64,000 bases of DNA from DSYU01 sp963827605. GTDB lineage: Bacteria > Chloroflexota > Anaerolineae > Anaerolineales > Anaerolineaceae. How positions within the stretch are numbered: the first letter of the stretch is position 1; each line of letters begins with the position of its first letter. The DNA lies in contig CAWHBK010000003.1 of assembly GCA_963827605.1 (NCBI GenBank), positions 248,001-312,000 of the forward strand, read 5' to 3'. The translations under genes were made by a program, and so were the position numbers. The notes beneath the pieces are model-generated. The model was not told where the DNA came from. It saw only the letters and a program-made list of their open reading frames with translations, and made no database searches. Shown here one piece after another: positions 34,817 to 43,684 of this stretch.

Positions 34817-35605
34817 ATGATGACCACTCCAAAGGCCCTGATCCTTTTTGCCACCGGAACAAACCGCGACCTGGACGTTGCCCAGGCCCTGGAAATGGCC
34901 GGCGCGCGGGCAGAAATTGTCCCGTTGAATCGCCTGCGCAGCGGCGAGCGCCGCTGGCAAGATTACCAAATGCTGGTTCTCCCCGGCGGTTTCTCCTACG
35001 CCGACGCGCTTGGCGCGGGGAAACTGCTTGCATTGGATCTACAGTCCTATTTCACGGATGCGGTCAGTGCATTCATTTCCGAAGGGAAACCCATTATTGG
35101 AATTTGCAACGGCTTCCAGGCACTGGTCAAGTCCGGGTTCCTGCCTGGCGGTCAGCCCGGCTCCACGCATCCTCAGGCTACCCTGACCTTCAACGCCAAA
35201 GGTCACTTCGAATGCCGCTGGGTAACCCTCACAGCGCGTTCACAGGCTTGTATCTGGACGCAAGGTCTCGCGGAACCTATCTACTGCCCTGTGGCGCACG
35301 GTGAAGGGAATTTCCAGGTAGCGGATAACCACGCGGGCCAGCAGCTGCAGCGCAACGACCAGATTGCCCTGGTCTACACCACTGCGGATCAAGGCCCGGT
35401 AGACGGCGCGTACCCGGATAATCCAAACGGCTCGTATGCGGATATTGCAGGGGTATGCAACCAACAAGGCAATATACTGGGACTGATGCCCCACCCCGAG
35501 AACCATATCTTTCCTTACCAGCACCCGCGCTGGACGCGAGGAGAGTCTTCAGGATCAGGATTGGCATTGTTTTCGAACGGAGTCCGCTATGCAAAACAAC
35601 TATAA
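34817..35605 (+). CDS. purQ: Phosphoribosylformylglycinamidine synthase glutaminase subunit
   Basis: A 262-residue class I glutamine amidotransferase that supplies ammonia to PurL. The nucleophile cysteine is in IIGICNGFQALVKSG, and the His-Glu pair in LMPHPENHIF. LPGGFSYADALGAGKL is the oxyanion region. It is longer than B. subtilis PurQ (~227) and closer to archaeal or Thermotoga-type proteins and to the glutaminase domain of large PurL. It lies directly after purL. Confidence 0.95.
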   Translation: MMTTPKALILFATGTNRDLDVAQALEMAGARAEIVPLNRLRSGERRWQDYQMLVLPGGFSYADALGAGKLLALDLQSYFTDAVSAFISEGKPIIGICNGFQALVKSGFLPGGQPGSTHPQATLTFNAKGHFECRWVTLTARSQACIWTQGLAEPIYCPVAHGEGNFQVADNHAGQQLQRNDQIALVYTTADQGPVDGAYPDNPNGSYADIAGVCNQQGNILGLMPHPENHIFPYQHPRWTRGESSGSGLALFSNGVRYAKQL

Positions 35606-35629
35606 TATAGATTACACAGGAAATAATTA

Positions 35630-36605
35630 ATGGTACAAGGCTTTGATCCATCCGATCTGATTGCACAGCCCTTCCATGGGGTTGACTTGCCTCTACCTGA
35701 GAAACAGTCGGGGAAAGTCCGCGATTGGTATTCAATCCCGGACGAGAAACGCCTGATTGTTACCACCGACCGCCTGTCTGCCTTTGACCGCGTCCTGGCC
35801 GCGGTTCCTTACAAAGGACAGGTACTCAACCAACTGTCCGCCTGGTGGTTCAGCCAAACAGCCGGCATCATCCCGAACCACGTGCTGAGCCTGCCAGATC
35901 CAAACGCGCTGATCGCCCGAGAAGTGGCGCCGTTCTCCGTAGAAGTCATCGTGCGCGGCTATATTACCGGAGTGACAACCACAGCGTTATGGTACCGGTA
36001 CGCGCTTGGCGAGCGCGAAATCTATGGTTACCACTTCCCGGATGGTTTGCGTAAAAACCAGCCCCTTCCAGAACCAATGATTACCCCAACCACCAAAGGC
36101 GGCCCAACCGGGCACGATGAGCGCCTGACCTGCGCACAGGTCGTGGAACAGGGTCACCTGGACGCGCGCACCTGGGATCTCGTCCAGGCAGCCGCCATTG
36201 GGCTGTTCAAGCGCGGGCAGCAGATTGCCCGACAGGCCGGGTTGATTCTGGTGGATACCAAATATGAATTCGGCCGCGCCTCGGATGGACAGGTGATGCT
36301 GATCGATGAGGTGCATACCCCAGAACTCGTCTCGTTTTTGGAAGGCGGACACCTATCCGGCCTGTTTTGAGCGAGGGGAAGAACCTGAAAATTTTGACAA
36401 AGAGTTTATCCGCCTGGCCTATGCAAAACAAGGCTATCGCGGCGAGGGTCAAGCGCCCACCATGCTGGCTGACTTGTGGATCGCCGCCAGCCGGCGCTAC
36501 ATTACCATTTATGAAATGCTGACGGGCGAAACGTTCCAGCCGGGCAGTTACCCGGTCGAGCCGCGGTTATTGAGCAATCTCCAAAAAGCAGGCATTCTCG
36601 CATGA
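35630..36605 (+). CDS. purC: SAICAR synthetase (one frame break)
   Basis: Phosphoribosylaminoimidazole-succinocarboxamide synthase, joining CAIR with aspartate using ATP. The first frame (35630-36325) has GKVRDWYSIPDEKRLIVTTD, AFDRVLAAVPYKGQ, VIVRGYITGV and LILVDTKYEFG, LIDEVHTP. The second frame (to 36605) continues SSRFWKADTY and DKEFIRLAYAK. The join is one extra A at 36324-36325: GAC for the Asp of HTPDSSRFW reads GAAC here. Restored length is about 325 residues, like yeast ADE1-type enzymes. Its stop overlaps the purE start as ATGA. Without the repair the protein would lose ~78 residues, including part of the active site, so a sequence error is likely. Confidence 0.9.
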
Positions 36606-37090
36606 ACAAACCGCTGGTCGTCATTCTGATGGGCTCCAAAGCGGACCTGGCGCACTGCGAACGAATTGCGGATGCGGCCCGTTCCTTTGGTCTGGAAGCG
36701 GTGCTGCGAGTTGGTTCCGCGCACAAGACGGCCGGGCACACCCTGGATCTGCTCAGGCAGTACGAAGCCAATCCCCGCCCGAAAGTTTATATCACCGTCG
36801 CGGGGCGCAGCAATGCCCTCTCTGGCTTCACCGACGGAGCAGTTAGCGCCCCCGTGATCGCCTGTCCCCCACCCAGTGACACCTTTGGCGGAGCGGACGT
36901 GGTTTCCTCCTTGCGCATGCCGTCGGGTATCGCGCCGGGCGTTGTTTTGGAGCCGGCCAATGCTGCCCTGCTGGCCGCAAAAATTCTAGCGCTGTGCGAC
37001 CCGCACGTGCTGGAAGCGGTTCAGCATTTCCAGCAAAAGCAAGCAGAAAAAATCGTTCAGGATGACGGTGAGCTTCGCAATGATGAATGA
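36602..37090 (+). CDS. purE: AIR carboxylase, class II PurE type
   Basis: A 162-residue PurE. MGSKADLAHCERI and the SAHK loop are family marks. The second half reads VAGRSNALSGFTDG, PVIACPPP and SSLRMPSGIAPGVVL. This is the pattern of class II PurE, which carboxylates AIR with CO2 directly and needs no PurK, as in animal PAICS and a few bacteria. Class I PurE instead reads AGAGGAAHLPGM and uses N5-CAIR made by PurK. No purK is in this operon, in agreement. The gene overlaps purC (ATGA) and purF, so translation is coupled. Confidence 0.92.
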   Translation: MNKPLVVILMGSKADLAHCERIADAARSFGLEAVLRVGSAHKTAGHTLDLLRQYEANPRPKVYITVAGRSNALSGFTDGAVSAPVIACPPPSDTFGGADVVSSLRMPSGIAPGVVLEPANAALLAAKILALCDPHVLEAVQHFQQKQAEKIVQDDGELRNDE

Positions 37091-38492
37091 TTCTCCCCAT
37101 GAAGAGTGCGGTATTATCGGGATCTTCGCCCCTAATGAAGATGTTTCCCGGATGGCCTTCTTTGGGTTGTTTGCGCTCCAACACCGCGGGCAGGAAGCCG
37201 CGGGCATAGCCGTCTCGGATGGCGCTACGGTACGCCTGCACAAGGAAGTTGGCCTGGTTGCCCAGGTCTTCAACCCTCAAAACCTGGCTCCCCTGCGCGG
37301 GCATTTTGCGATCGGCCACACGCGCTACTCCACAACGGGCTCTTCTTCGGCCCGCAACGCCCAACCCTTTTTGATTGAAACGCGGCACGGGCCGTTAGCC
37401 CTCGCGCACAACGGCAACCTGATTAATGCCGCCAGCCTGCGCCAGGAACTGCTCGATCACGGGGGCGGCCTGTATTCGTCATCTGACACGGAAGTGATGA
37501 CGATGATGCTGGCTGGCGCGGAGGGCAAGAATTGGAACGAGCGTCTGAAGAACAGCATGACCCGCTGGACCGGCGCGTACTCTCTCGTCATCCTCACGCG
37601 AGATGGCGTGCTGGCGGTGCGCGACCCGTGGGGTTTTCGCCCGCTCAGCGTTGGTCTGCTGCCATCGGGCGGTTGGGCAGCCGCCTCAGAATCCGGCGCG
37701 CTGCGCACCCTTGGCTGCGAGGCCATCCGAGAAGTTCAACCAGGTGAGATCGTTACCCTTTCGAACAGCGCTCTTAGCGTGCAGCAGGCGCTCCCCCCGG
37801 CTCCGCAGCTGGCTCGCTGTGTCTTTGAGCAAATTTATTTTTCCCGTCCAGACAGCTTTTGGGACGGGCAGAGTGTTCACCATGTCCGGCAGAAACTGGG
37901 CCGGGAGCTGGCCCAGGAAGATCCCATCGACGCGGATGTTGTCATTCCGGTGCCCGATTCTTCCATCCCGGCGGCCATTGGATATTCCGCCAGCTCCGGC
38001 ATTCCATACAACGATGGGTTTATCAAGAACCGTTATATTGGGCGCACCTTTATCCAACCCACCGACTCGCTGCGAAAACAAGGTGTGGCGCTGAAATTTA
38101 ACGTAATCGTGGAAAATGTTTTAGGAAAGCGGGTGGTCATGATCGACGACAGCATCGTGCGGGGCAACACCACCGGCCCGTTAGTCAAGCTGCTGCGCGA
38201 GGCCGGTGCGCGTGAAGTGCACGTACGGATTACCTGCCCGCCGATCACCCATCCTTGTTATATGGGTGTCGATATGGGCGCTCAAGAAGATCTGGCTGCT
38301 TACCGCATGAGCGTCGAGCAGATGCGCGACCATATGGGCTGTGACTCGCTCTACTTCCTTTCGTTAGACGGCATGATGCGGGCCGTCGGGCGGAAGACCG
38401 GGTACTGCAGCGCCTGTTTCACTGGAAATTACCCGATCCCCATCGATGCCTCATATTTAAAGACCGGGTTTGAGAAGTCGATTGCCGATTAA
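37080..38492 (+). CDS. purF: Amidophosphoribosyltransferase
   Basis: The first committed enzyme of purine synthesis, making phosphoribosylamine from PRPP and glutamine. After a short propeptide the mature N-terminal cysteine is in EECGIIGIF (Cys10 from ATG 37080). The glutaminase domain shows LQHRGQEAAGIAV and HNGNLINA, and the PRTase domain VVMIDDSIVRGNTT. Cysteines in ARCVFEQIYF, HPCYMG and YCSACFTGNYP match the [4Fe-4S] ligands of the B. subtilis class, so an oxygen-labile cluster enzyme is likely. ATG 37080 follows GGTGAG; ATG 37062 and ATG 37083 are alternatives. It overlaps purE by 11 bases. Confidence 0.94.
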   Translation: MMNDSPHEECGIIGIFAPNEDVSRMAFFGLFALQHRGQEAAGIAVSDGATVRLHKEVGLVAQVFNPQNLAPLRGHFAIGHTRYSTTGSSSARNAQPFLIETRHGPLALAHNGNLINAASLRQELLDHGGGLYSSSDTEVMTMMLAGAEGKNWNERLKNSMTRWTGAYSLVILTRDGVLAVRDPWGFRPLSVGLLPSGGWAAASESGALRTLGCEAIREVQPGEIVTLSNSALSVQQALPPAPQLARCVFEQIYFSRPDSFWDGQSVHHVRQKLGRELAQEDPIDADVVIPVPDSSIPAAIGYSASSGIPYNDGFIKNRYIGRTFIQPTDSLRKQGVALKFNVIVENVLGKRVVMIDDSIVRGNTTGPLVKLLREAGAREVHVRITCPPITHPCYMGVDMGAQEDLAAYRMSVEQMRDHMGCDSLYFLSLDGMMRAVGRKTGYCSACFTGNYPIPIDASYLKTGFEKSIAD

Positions 38493-38505
38493 TCGCAGAG
38501 GGAAT

Positions 38506-39757
38506 ATGAAAATACTTATTATTGGTTCGGGCGGGAGAGAACATGCGATTGCCTGGAAAATTGCCCAATCGCCGCGCTGCGCAGCGCTTTTTGTTGCTCC
38601 CGGAAACGCAGGTACAGCCCGGTCAGGCAAAAATGTTCCCATAAACGCGGAAGACGTGCCCGCCCTGACCGCGTTCGCAAGCGAAAATGCGATTGACCTG
38701 GTGGTTGTCGGCCCAGAAACAGCCCTGGCGGCTGGCATGGTAGATGCGCTGCAGGCGGCGGGTATTCGAGCGTTTGGGCCGACCCGCGCGGCAGCGCAGA
38801 TTGAATCCTCAAAGGCCTTCTCCAAGGCTTTTATGCAGCGGCACGGAATTCCTTCCGCCCGCTTTGCTGCCTTTACTTCCTACCCGGCGGCTCTGGCATA
38901 CCTCGACCAGGTGGATTTTCCATTCGTGATCAAAACGTCCGGTCTGGCAGCCGGGAAAGGCGTAATCCTCCCGGATAGCGCTGCAGAAGCCCGCGCGGCG
39001 CTGCGTACAATGATGATCGAGCATGCCTTTGGGCCCGCGGGTGAAGCGGTGATTATCGAAGAACGCATGCAGGGGGAAGAAGTTTCGCTGCTGGCGTTTA
39101 CGGATGGGCTCCGCGTCTGCCCTATGCCGCCTGCCCAGGATCATAAGCGCCTTCTGGACGGCGATCTGGGCCTCAACACGGGCGGAATGGGCGCTTATGC
39201 CCCGACCCCGGTTTGCCCCCCACAGCTCGTGGAGGAGGTTACCCGCAGCATTCTCCAGCCGGTAGTGGATGGGCTGCGCGCTGAGGGTATGCCTTTCGTC
39301 GGGGTGCTTTACGCCGGTTTGATGCTCACCGCGACCGGGCCGCAGGTGCTGGAATTCAACTGCCGCTTTGGGGACCCGGAAACGCAGGTACAGCTGCCGC
39401 TCCTGGAAAGCGATCTGGTGGAGGTGATGGAGGCCTGTATCGATCAGCGCCTGGATGAGCATATCCCGCGCTGGAGTGGTGGCTCCGCTGCCACCGTTGT
39501 GCTTGCCTCGCACGAGTACCCGGGAAAAGTCATTCCCGGTAAACCGATCACCGGCCTGGAACAGCCGCATGGGGATGTAATCATCTTCCACGCCGGAACG
39601 CGAGCAGTGGATGGCGAAGTGCAGACGGCCGGGGGACGCGTGCTAAACGTCACCGGCTGCGGCGCAACCCTCAAAGACGCCCTTTCAGCGGCTTATGCGG
39701 CCATTCAGAATATTCACTTCGACGGCATGCAGTACCGCCGCGACATCGCCCACCGAC
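38506..39757 (+). CDS. purD: GAR synthetase (PurD), probably N-terminal domain of a PurD-PurM fusion
   Basis: Phosphoribosylamine-glycine ligase, an ATP-grasp enzyme. MKILIIGSGGREHAIAWKI begins the N-domain at ATG 38506; the frame to 38470 is extra. VIKTSGLAAGKGV, EERMQGEEVSLLAF, LNTGGMGAYAPTP and LEFNCRFGDPETQ are family motifs. The family's usual C-terminus is here as FDGMQYRRDIAHR, but no stop codon follows. The frame runs on as nonsense into purM, to 39942. Removing one A (39756) makes it continue ALAQTAPALHPPATDASES directly into the PurM start, with no stop or start codon between. I therefore read purD and purM as one fused gene carrying a one-base error. Confidence 0.9.
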
Positions 39758-40825
39758 GCCCTTGCCCAAACCGCGCCGGCCCTCCACCCGCCTGCAACAG
39801 ATGCATCCGAAAGCGCCTATGCTTCTTCGGGTGTAAATATCGACGCCGGAAACCGCGCCGTTACGATGATGAAAGACGCCGTGCGTTCCACATATACGCC
39901 CGCCGTGCTGGCCGGGATCGGCGCCTTTGGCGGGTTGTATGATGCCGGCGCGCTCCAATCCATAAACGCTCCGGTACTGGTCGCCTCCACCGATGGTGTT
40001 GGCACAAAGGTCCGCCTGGCCGCGGAGGCCAAACGCTACCAATCCATCGGCGCCGATATCGTCAACCACTGCACCAATGACATTCTCGTCCAGGGCGCCC
40101 GGCCATTATTTTTCCTGGATTATTTCGCCTGTAGTAAGCTCGACCCAGAAATTGTCGCCCAGGTAGTGGCTGGGATCTCCGCCGCGTGCCGCGAATCGGG
40201 CTGCGTTCTACTGGGTGGAGAGACAGCAGAAATGCCAGGAGTATACGAACCAGATGCGTTTGATGTGGCCGGGACGATTGTGGGGGTCGTTGAACGCGAA
40301 AGGATCCTGCCGCGCCACGATTTGCAACCCGGCGATCTGCTGGTAGGTCTGGCATCCAGCGGACCGCACACCAATGGCTACTCGCTGATTCGGAAGGTTT
40401 TTGCCGGGGTCTCCCTGGATACTGTTTTTCCAGAACTGGAAACCCCATTGGCCGATGTTCTCCTCGCTTCCCACCGGTCATACCATCCCATCCTTTCGAA
40501 AGCCCTGGCGGCTGACAGCCGGCCGGTAAAGGCCCTGGCGCACCTGACCGGGGGCGGGTTTATCGAGAATATTCCCCGCATTCTGCCGGATGGGCTGCGG
40601 GCCGTCATCCATCTGGGCAGCTGGCCTGTTCCGCCCCTATACCCGTTCATCCAGCAGCGCGGCAAGATCGACCCGGCCGAGATGTACCGGGTCTTTAATA
40701 TGGGGATCGGCATGGTCGCGGTCGTCGCGCCAGAAGCGCTGGACGCCTTCAAAAAAGAAGTCTCCGAAACCATGTGGGTAATTGGCGAACTGGTTTCCGG
40801 AGAGAAAGGAGTTGTTTTAAAATGA
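39758..40825 (+). CDS. purM: AIR synthetase (PurM), probably C-terminal domain of a PurD-PurM fusion
   Basis: Phosphoribosylformylglycinamidine cyclo-ligase. The domain begins YASSGVNIDAGNRAV and includes VASTDGVGTKVRLA, NHCTNDILVQGARPLFFLDY, LLGGETAEMPGVY, ASSGPHTNGYSLIR and HLTGGGFIENIPRILP. No acceptable start codon lies between the PurD end and the first PurM motif. The first in-frame ATG upstream is 39695, inside purD, and the first downstream (39866) would delete conserved residues. This supports a fused protein as in yeast ADE5,7. The stop overlaps the purN start (ATGA). Confidence 0.92.
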   Translation, partial: ALAQTAPALHPPATDASESAYASSGVNIDAGNRAVTMMKDAVRSTYTPAVLAGIGAFGGLYDAGALQSINAPVLVASTDGVGTKVRLAAEAKRYQSIGADIVNHCTNDILVQGARPLFFLDYFACSKLDPEIVAQVVAGISAACRESGCVLLGGETAEMPGVYEPDAFDVAGTIVGVVERERILPRHDLQPGDLLVGLASSGPHTNGYSLIRKVFAGVSLDTVFPELETPLADVLLASHRSYHPILSKALAADSRPVKALAHLTGGGFIENIPRILPDGLRAVIHLGSWPVPPLYPFIQQRGKIDPAEMYRVFNMGIGMVAVVAPEALDAFKKEVSETMWVIGELVSGEKGVVLK

Positions 40826-41445
40826 GCCAGGCTGCACTCCCCCTTGCCCGGCTGGCCGTGTTAATCTCAGGCAACGGCTCGAATTTACAGGCCATTCTCG
40901 ACGCCAGCGCAACCGGGAAACTTCCAGCCCGAGTGGTGCTGGTGGTGTCTAACAAACCAGATGTTTATGGTCTGGAGCGTGCCACGCATGCTGGGATCCC
41001 AACGGTGACAATGATGCCGTCAAAGGAGCAAGGCCGGGTTACATACGACCTGGAACTGGCTGACCTGGTAGCCACCTATCGGCCCAACTGGGTCATACTG
41101 GCCGGGTGGATGCGCATCCTATCGGCTGCGTTTTTGCAGGCCTTCCAGGGCCGGGTGATTAACCTGCATCCGGCGCTGCCGGGTACATTCCCCGGGACCC
41201 ATTCCATCGAACGCGCATTGGAAGCCTTCCAGCGCGGTCAGATCCAGCATACCGGGGTTATGGTTCACCTTGTTCCTGACGAAGGCGTCGATAATGGGCC
41301 GGTCCTTGCCCAGGAGATTGTACCGATTCTCCAAACCGACAGCCTGGAAACGCTGGAAACCAGGGTCCACCAGGTGGAACACCGCTTGCTGGTCCAGACA
41401 CTCACCCATATTATCCAAGATCCTTTCCCAGTAAACGAAAAATGA
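40822..41445 (+). CDS. purN: GAR transformylase
   Basis: Phosphoribosylglycinamide formyltransferase, using 10-formyl-THF. It has LAVLISGNGSNLQAILD (residues 11-27), the catalytic Asn/His region INLHPALPGTFPGTHSIERA and the HLVPDEGVDNGPVLAQE segment with the catalytic Asp. ATG 40822 overlaps the purM stop; the open frame from 40774 lies inside purM and is not used. The ~207-residue length is normal. It also overlaps guaB by ATGA at its end. Confidence 0.94.
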   Translation: MSQAALPLARLAVLISGNGSNLQAILDASATGKLPARVVLVVSNKPDVYGLERATHAGIPTVTMMPSKEQGRVTYDLELADLVATYRPNWVILAGWMRILSAAFLQAFQGRVINLHPALPGTFPGTHSIERALEAFQRGQIQHTGVMVHLVPDEGVDNGPVLAQEIVPILQTDSLETLETRVHQVEHRLLVQTLTHIIQDPFPVNEK

Positions 41446-42923
41446 ACGAAAAGATATTTACTTCCAACGAATCCTTGACGTTTGATGATGTACTGGTTGT
41501 TCCGGGTTACAGCGAAGTTTTGCCTTCCGATGTTGATGTTCGGGCCCGGTTAACGCAGACGATCCAGTTGAATATCCCTGTTTTGTCCGCCGCCATGGAC
41601 ACCGTCTCCGAAGGCCGGCTGGCAATTGCGCTGGCGCGCGAGGGGGGCATTGGCATCATTCACCGTAATATGTCCCCGGAGGACCAGGCCAAGGAAGTGG
41701 ACACGGTGAAGCGCTCCGAGTCGGGCATGATCACCGACCCGATTACGCTCCCCCCGACCGCCACGCTGCAGGACGCAGAAGATATCATGGCCGGTTTTCA
41801 CGTCAGCGGCCTGCCGATTGTGGACCCCGAAACCGCGAAACTGGTCGGCATCCTGACCAATCGCGATACCCGCTTCGCCGAAGCAAGCGACTACAGCCGG
41901 CCGGTCAGTGACTTTATGACCTCGAAGAACCTGGTGACTGCCCCGGTGAGCACCACCCTCGAAGAAGCAAAACGGATACTCCAGCAGCACCGGATTGAGA
42001 AACTGCCCCTGGTGGATAACCAGGGCTGCCTGATCGGCCTGATCACAGTGAAGGATATTCAGAAGAAACGCGATTATCCAAACGCCGCGATCGACGGCAG
42101 AGGCCGCCTGCTGGTTGGCGCCGCGGTTGGCGTGGGAGCGGATCTGGAAACCCGCCTGGAAAAGATGGTTCCGAAAGGCCTGGATGTTGTTATTATTGAC
42201 ACAGCGCATGGTCACAGCGCGGGAGTGATTAAGGCCATCCAACGGGTGAAAGCCCATTGGCCCAACCTGCCCGTGATTGCCGGGAATGTGGTCACCGCGG
42301 AAGGAACGCTGGCATTGATTGAAGCCGGCGCGGATGCCGTCAAGGTTGGCGTTGGGGCCGGGTCCATTTGCACCACGCGCATCATCTCGGGTGCGGGCAT
42401 GCCGCAGATGACGGCCATTTACGAATGCGCCTGCGCCGCTGCCACAAAGAACATCCCCGTCATTGCGGATGGCGGGGTGAAATACAGCGGTGATATCGTC
42501 AAGGCCCTCGTAGCGGGCGCGAGTACGGTGATGCTGGGCAGCCTTCTGGCGGGCCTGGAAGAGTCGCCGGGGGAAATCATTCTCTTTGAAGGGCGCCGGT
42601 ATAAGCAGTACCGCGGGATGGGCAGCATGGGGGCCCTGCAAGGCTATGGCAAAGACCGCTATGGCACCGGCCAGGGACAGGCCGGGAAACTCGTTCCAGA
42701 AGGTGTGGAAGGCATGGTCCCCCACAAAGGATCCCTGGCAGATTTTATCTACCAGTTGATTGGCGGGCTGCGCTCTGGAATGGGGTATGCCGGCGCAAAG
42801 GATCTTGCTGAACTGCGGTCCAAAGCTCGCCTGACCCGGATTACAAATGCCGGGCTGATCGAAGGCCACCCGCACAATGTAACCATCACCCGCGAAGCGC
42901 CAAATTACCGGCGCAGCGATTAA
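41442..42923 (+). CDS. guaB: IMP dehydrogenase
   Basis: A 493-residue enzyme oxidising IMP to XMP with NAD, the first step to GMP. TFDDVLVVPGYSEVLPSDVD opens the barrel. A CBS pair is inserted (about residues 95-205). VKVGVGAGSICTTRIISG carries the active-site cysteine near residue 310, and the flap has KYFQG-type sequence RYKQYRGMGSMGAL with YRGMGS. GGVKYSGDIVKAL is the phosphate loop. It overlaps purN (ATGA) and is the last gene of the operon before a strong terminator. Confidence 0.96.
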   Translation: MNEKIFTSNESLTFDDVLVVPGYSEVLPSDVDVRARLTQTIQLNIPVLSAAMDTVSEGRLAIALAREGGIGIIHRNMSPEDQAKEVDTVKRSESGMITDPITLPPTATLQDAEDIMAGFHVSGLPIVDPETAKLVGILTNRDTRFAEASDYSRPVSDFMTSKNLVTAPVSTTLEEAKRILQQHRIEKLPLVDNQGCLIGLITVKDIQKKRDYPNAAIDGRGRLLVGAAVGVGADLETRLEKMVPKGLDVVIIDTAHGHSAGVIKAIQRVKAHWPNLPVIAGNVVTAEGTLALIEAGADAVKVGVGAGSICTTRIISGAGMPQMTAIYECACAAATKNIPVIADGGVKYSGDIVKALVAGASTVMLGSLLAGLEESPGEIILFEGRRYKQYRGMGSMGALQGYGKDRYGTGQGQAGKLVPEGVEGMVPHKGSLADFIYQLIGGLRSGMGYAGAKDLAELRSKARLTRITNAGLIEGHPHNVTITREAPNYRRSD

Positions 42924-42954
42924 AACCCAATTCAGAAGCAATAACGATACTTTT

Positions 42955-42986
42955 GTTTGGTGCGGTTTCGCCGCACCAAACTTTTT
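42955..42986 (+). terminator. Intrinsic terminator of the purine operon
   Basis: An 11-bp stem GTTTGGTGCGG/CCGCACCAAAC with a TTTCG loop is followed by five T. It ends the pur-guaB transcript. Confidence 0.9.
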
Positions 42987-43006
42987 AATATCGCATTTGA
43001 TTTGAC

Positions 43007-43040
43007 TTTCAATCTTTTTGTTTCGCAGTATAATTATACT
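43007..43040 (+). promoter_or_regulatory. Predicted promoter with a palindrome over the -10 box
   Basis: TATAAT (43029-43034) lies 16 bases after TTTCAA (43007-43012), giving a sigma70-like promoter for the cyclic-nucleotide-binding gene. The -10 box is embedded in a perfect 14-bp palindrome AGTATAATTATACT (43027-43040), which could be a repressor site. Confidence 0.5.
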
Positions 43041-43171
43041 GTCAACGTTTCGTGTGCTATATCGTTCGCAGGTAATGAAGATCATTATTCATATGTCGGG
43101 CTACTTTACCAAAACCGGTAAAGATGTTATCTTGATCGAACAACCACAATCTTGTCTTCAGGAGTCTTACC

Positions 43172-43609
43172 ATGGCGAGTGCGGATCAAAAGAAATCGTT
43201 TCTAGCGAAAGTTCCCTTGTTTCAGGGTCTAAAGGACCGGCAGCTGCTTCGGCTTGCTGATCGCATGGTTGAACGCAATTATGCGGCCGGCGATCTGATT
43301 GTCAAACAAGGACAGGGTGGTGAGGGCTTTTACGTGTTGATCTCCGGAAAAGCAGAGGCCACACGGGAGCGTTCGGATGGCGAGAAACTGCAAGTCAACA
43401 GTTTTGGACCGACGGATTATTTTGGCGAATTAGCGCTGCTCGATGAAGACGGCGTCCGCACCGCCTCAATAGCCGCAGTCGAACCTACTACCTGCCTGGT
43501 TCTGACTCGTTGGGATTTTCTGGCCACGCTTCGTCAAGATGCTGATATGGCTGTCGAAATCTTGCAAGAGATTGCCAGGCGTTTCCGCATTGCCTTAAAC
43601 CAGCTATAA
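43172..43609 (+). CDS. Cyclic nucleotide-binding domain protein
   Basis: A 145-residue protein made of a single cNMP-binding domain of the CRP type with no DNA-binding domain. The beta-barrel strands read YAAGDLIVKQGQGGEGFYVL, then the phosphate-binding cassette FGELALLDEDGVRTASIAA with the Glu and Arg that grip cyclic phosphate and ribose. It can therefore plausibly bind cAMP or cGMP. A class III cyclase gene follows, suggesting a receptor-cyclase pair. ATG 43172 follows AGGAG. Its own terminator-like hairpin lies just after the stop. Confidence 0.9.
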   Translation: MASADQKKSFLAKVPLFQGLKDRQLLRLADRMVERNYAAGDLIVKQGQGGEGFYVLISGKAEATRERSDGEKLQVNSFGPTDYFGELALLDEDGVRTASIAAVEPTTCLVLTRWDFLATLRQDADMAVEILQEIARRFRIALNQL

Positions 43610-43634
43610 ACGCTATTGCAGGGAGTTAATCAAT

Positions 43635-43669
43635 AAACGAGGCGCTCCAGATCAGGGCGCTTCGTTTTT
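43635..43669 (+). terminator. Intrinsic terminator/attenuator just before the cyclase gene
   Basis: AACGAGGCGCTC pairs with GGGCGCTTCGTT (two wobbles), loop CAGATC-like, then five T. It ends only 15 bases before the cyclase start codon and covers the place where a ribosome site would be expected. Confidence 0.8.
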
Positions 43670-43684
43670 GTCAAGTAAAAATTT

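Noticed and set aside
41550..43085. A 511-codon open frame on the - strand opposite guaB
   Set aside because: It lies fully antisense to a clear IMP dehydrogenase and has no family features; long antisense frames are expected from the codon bias.
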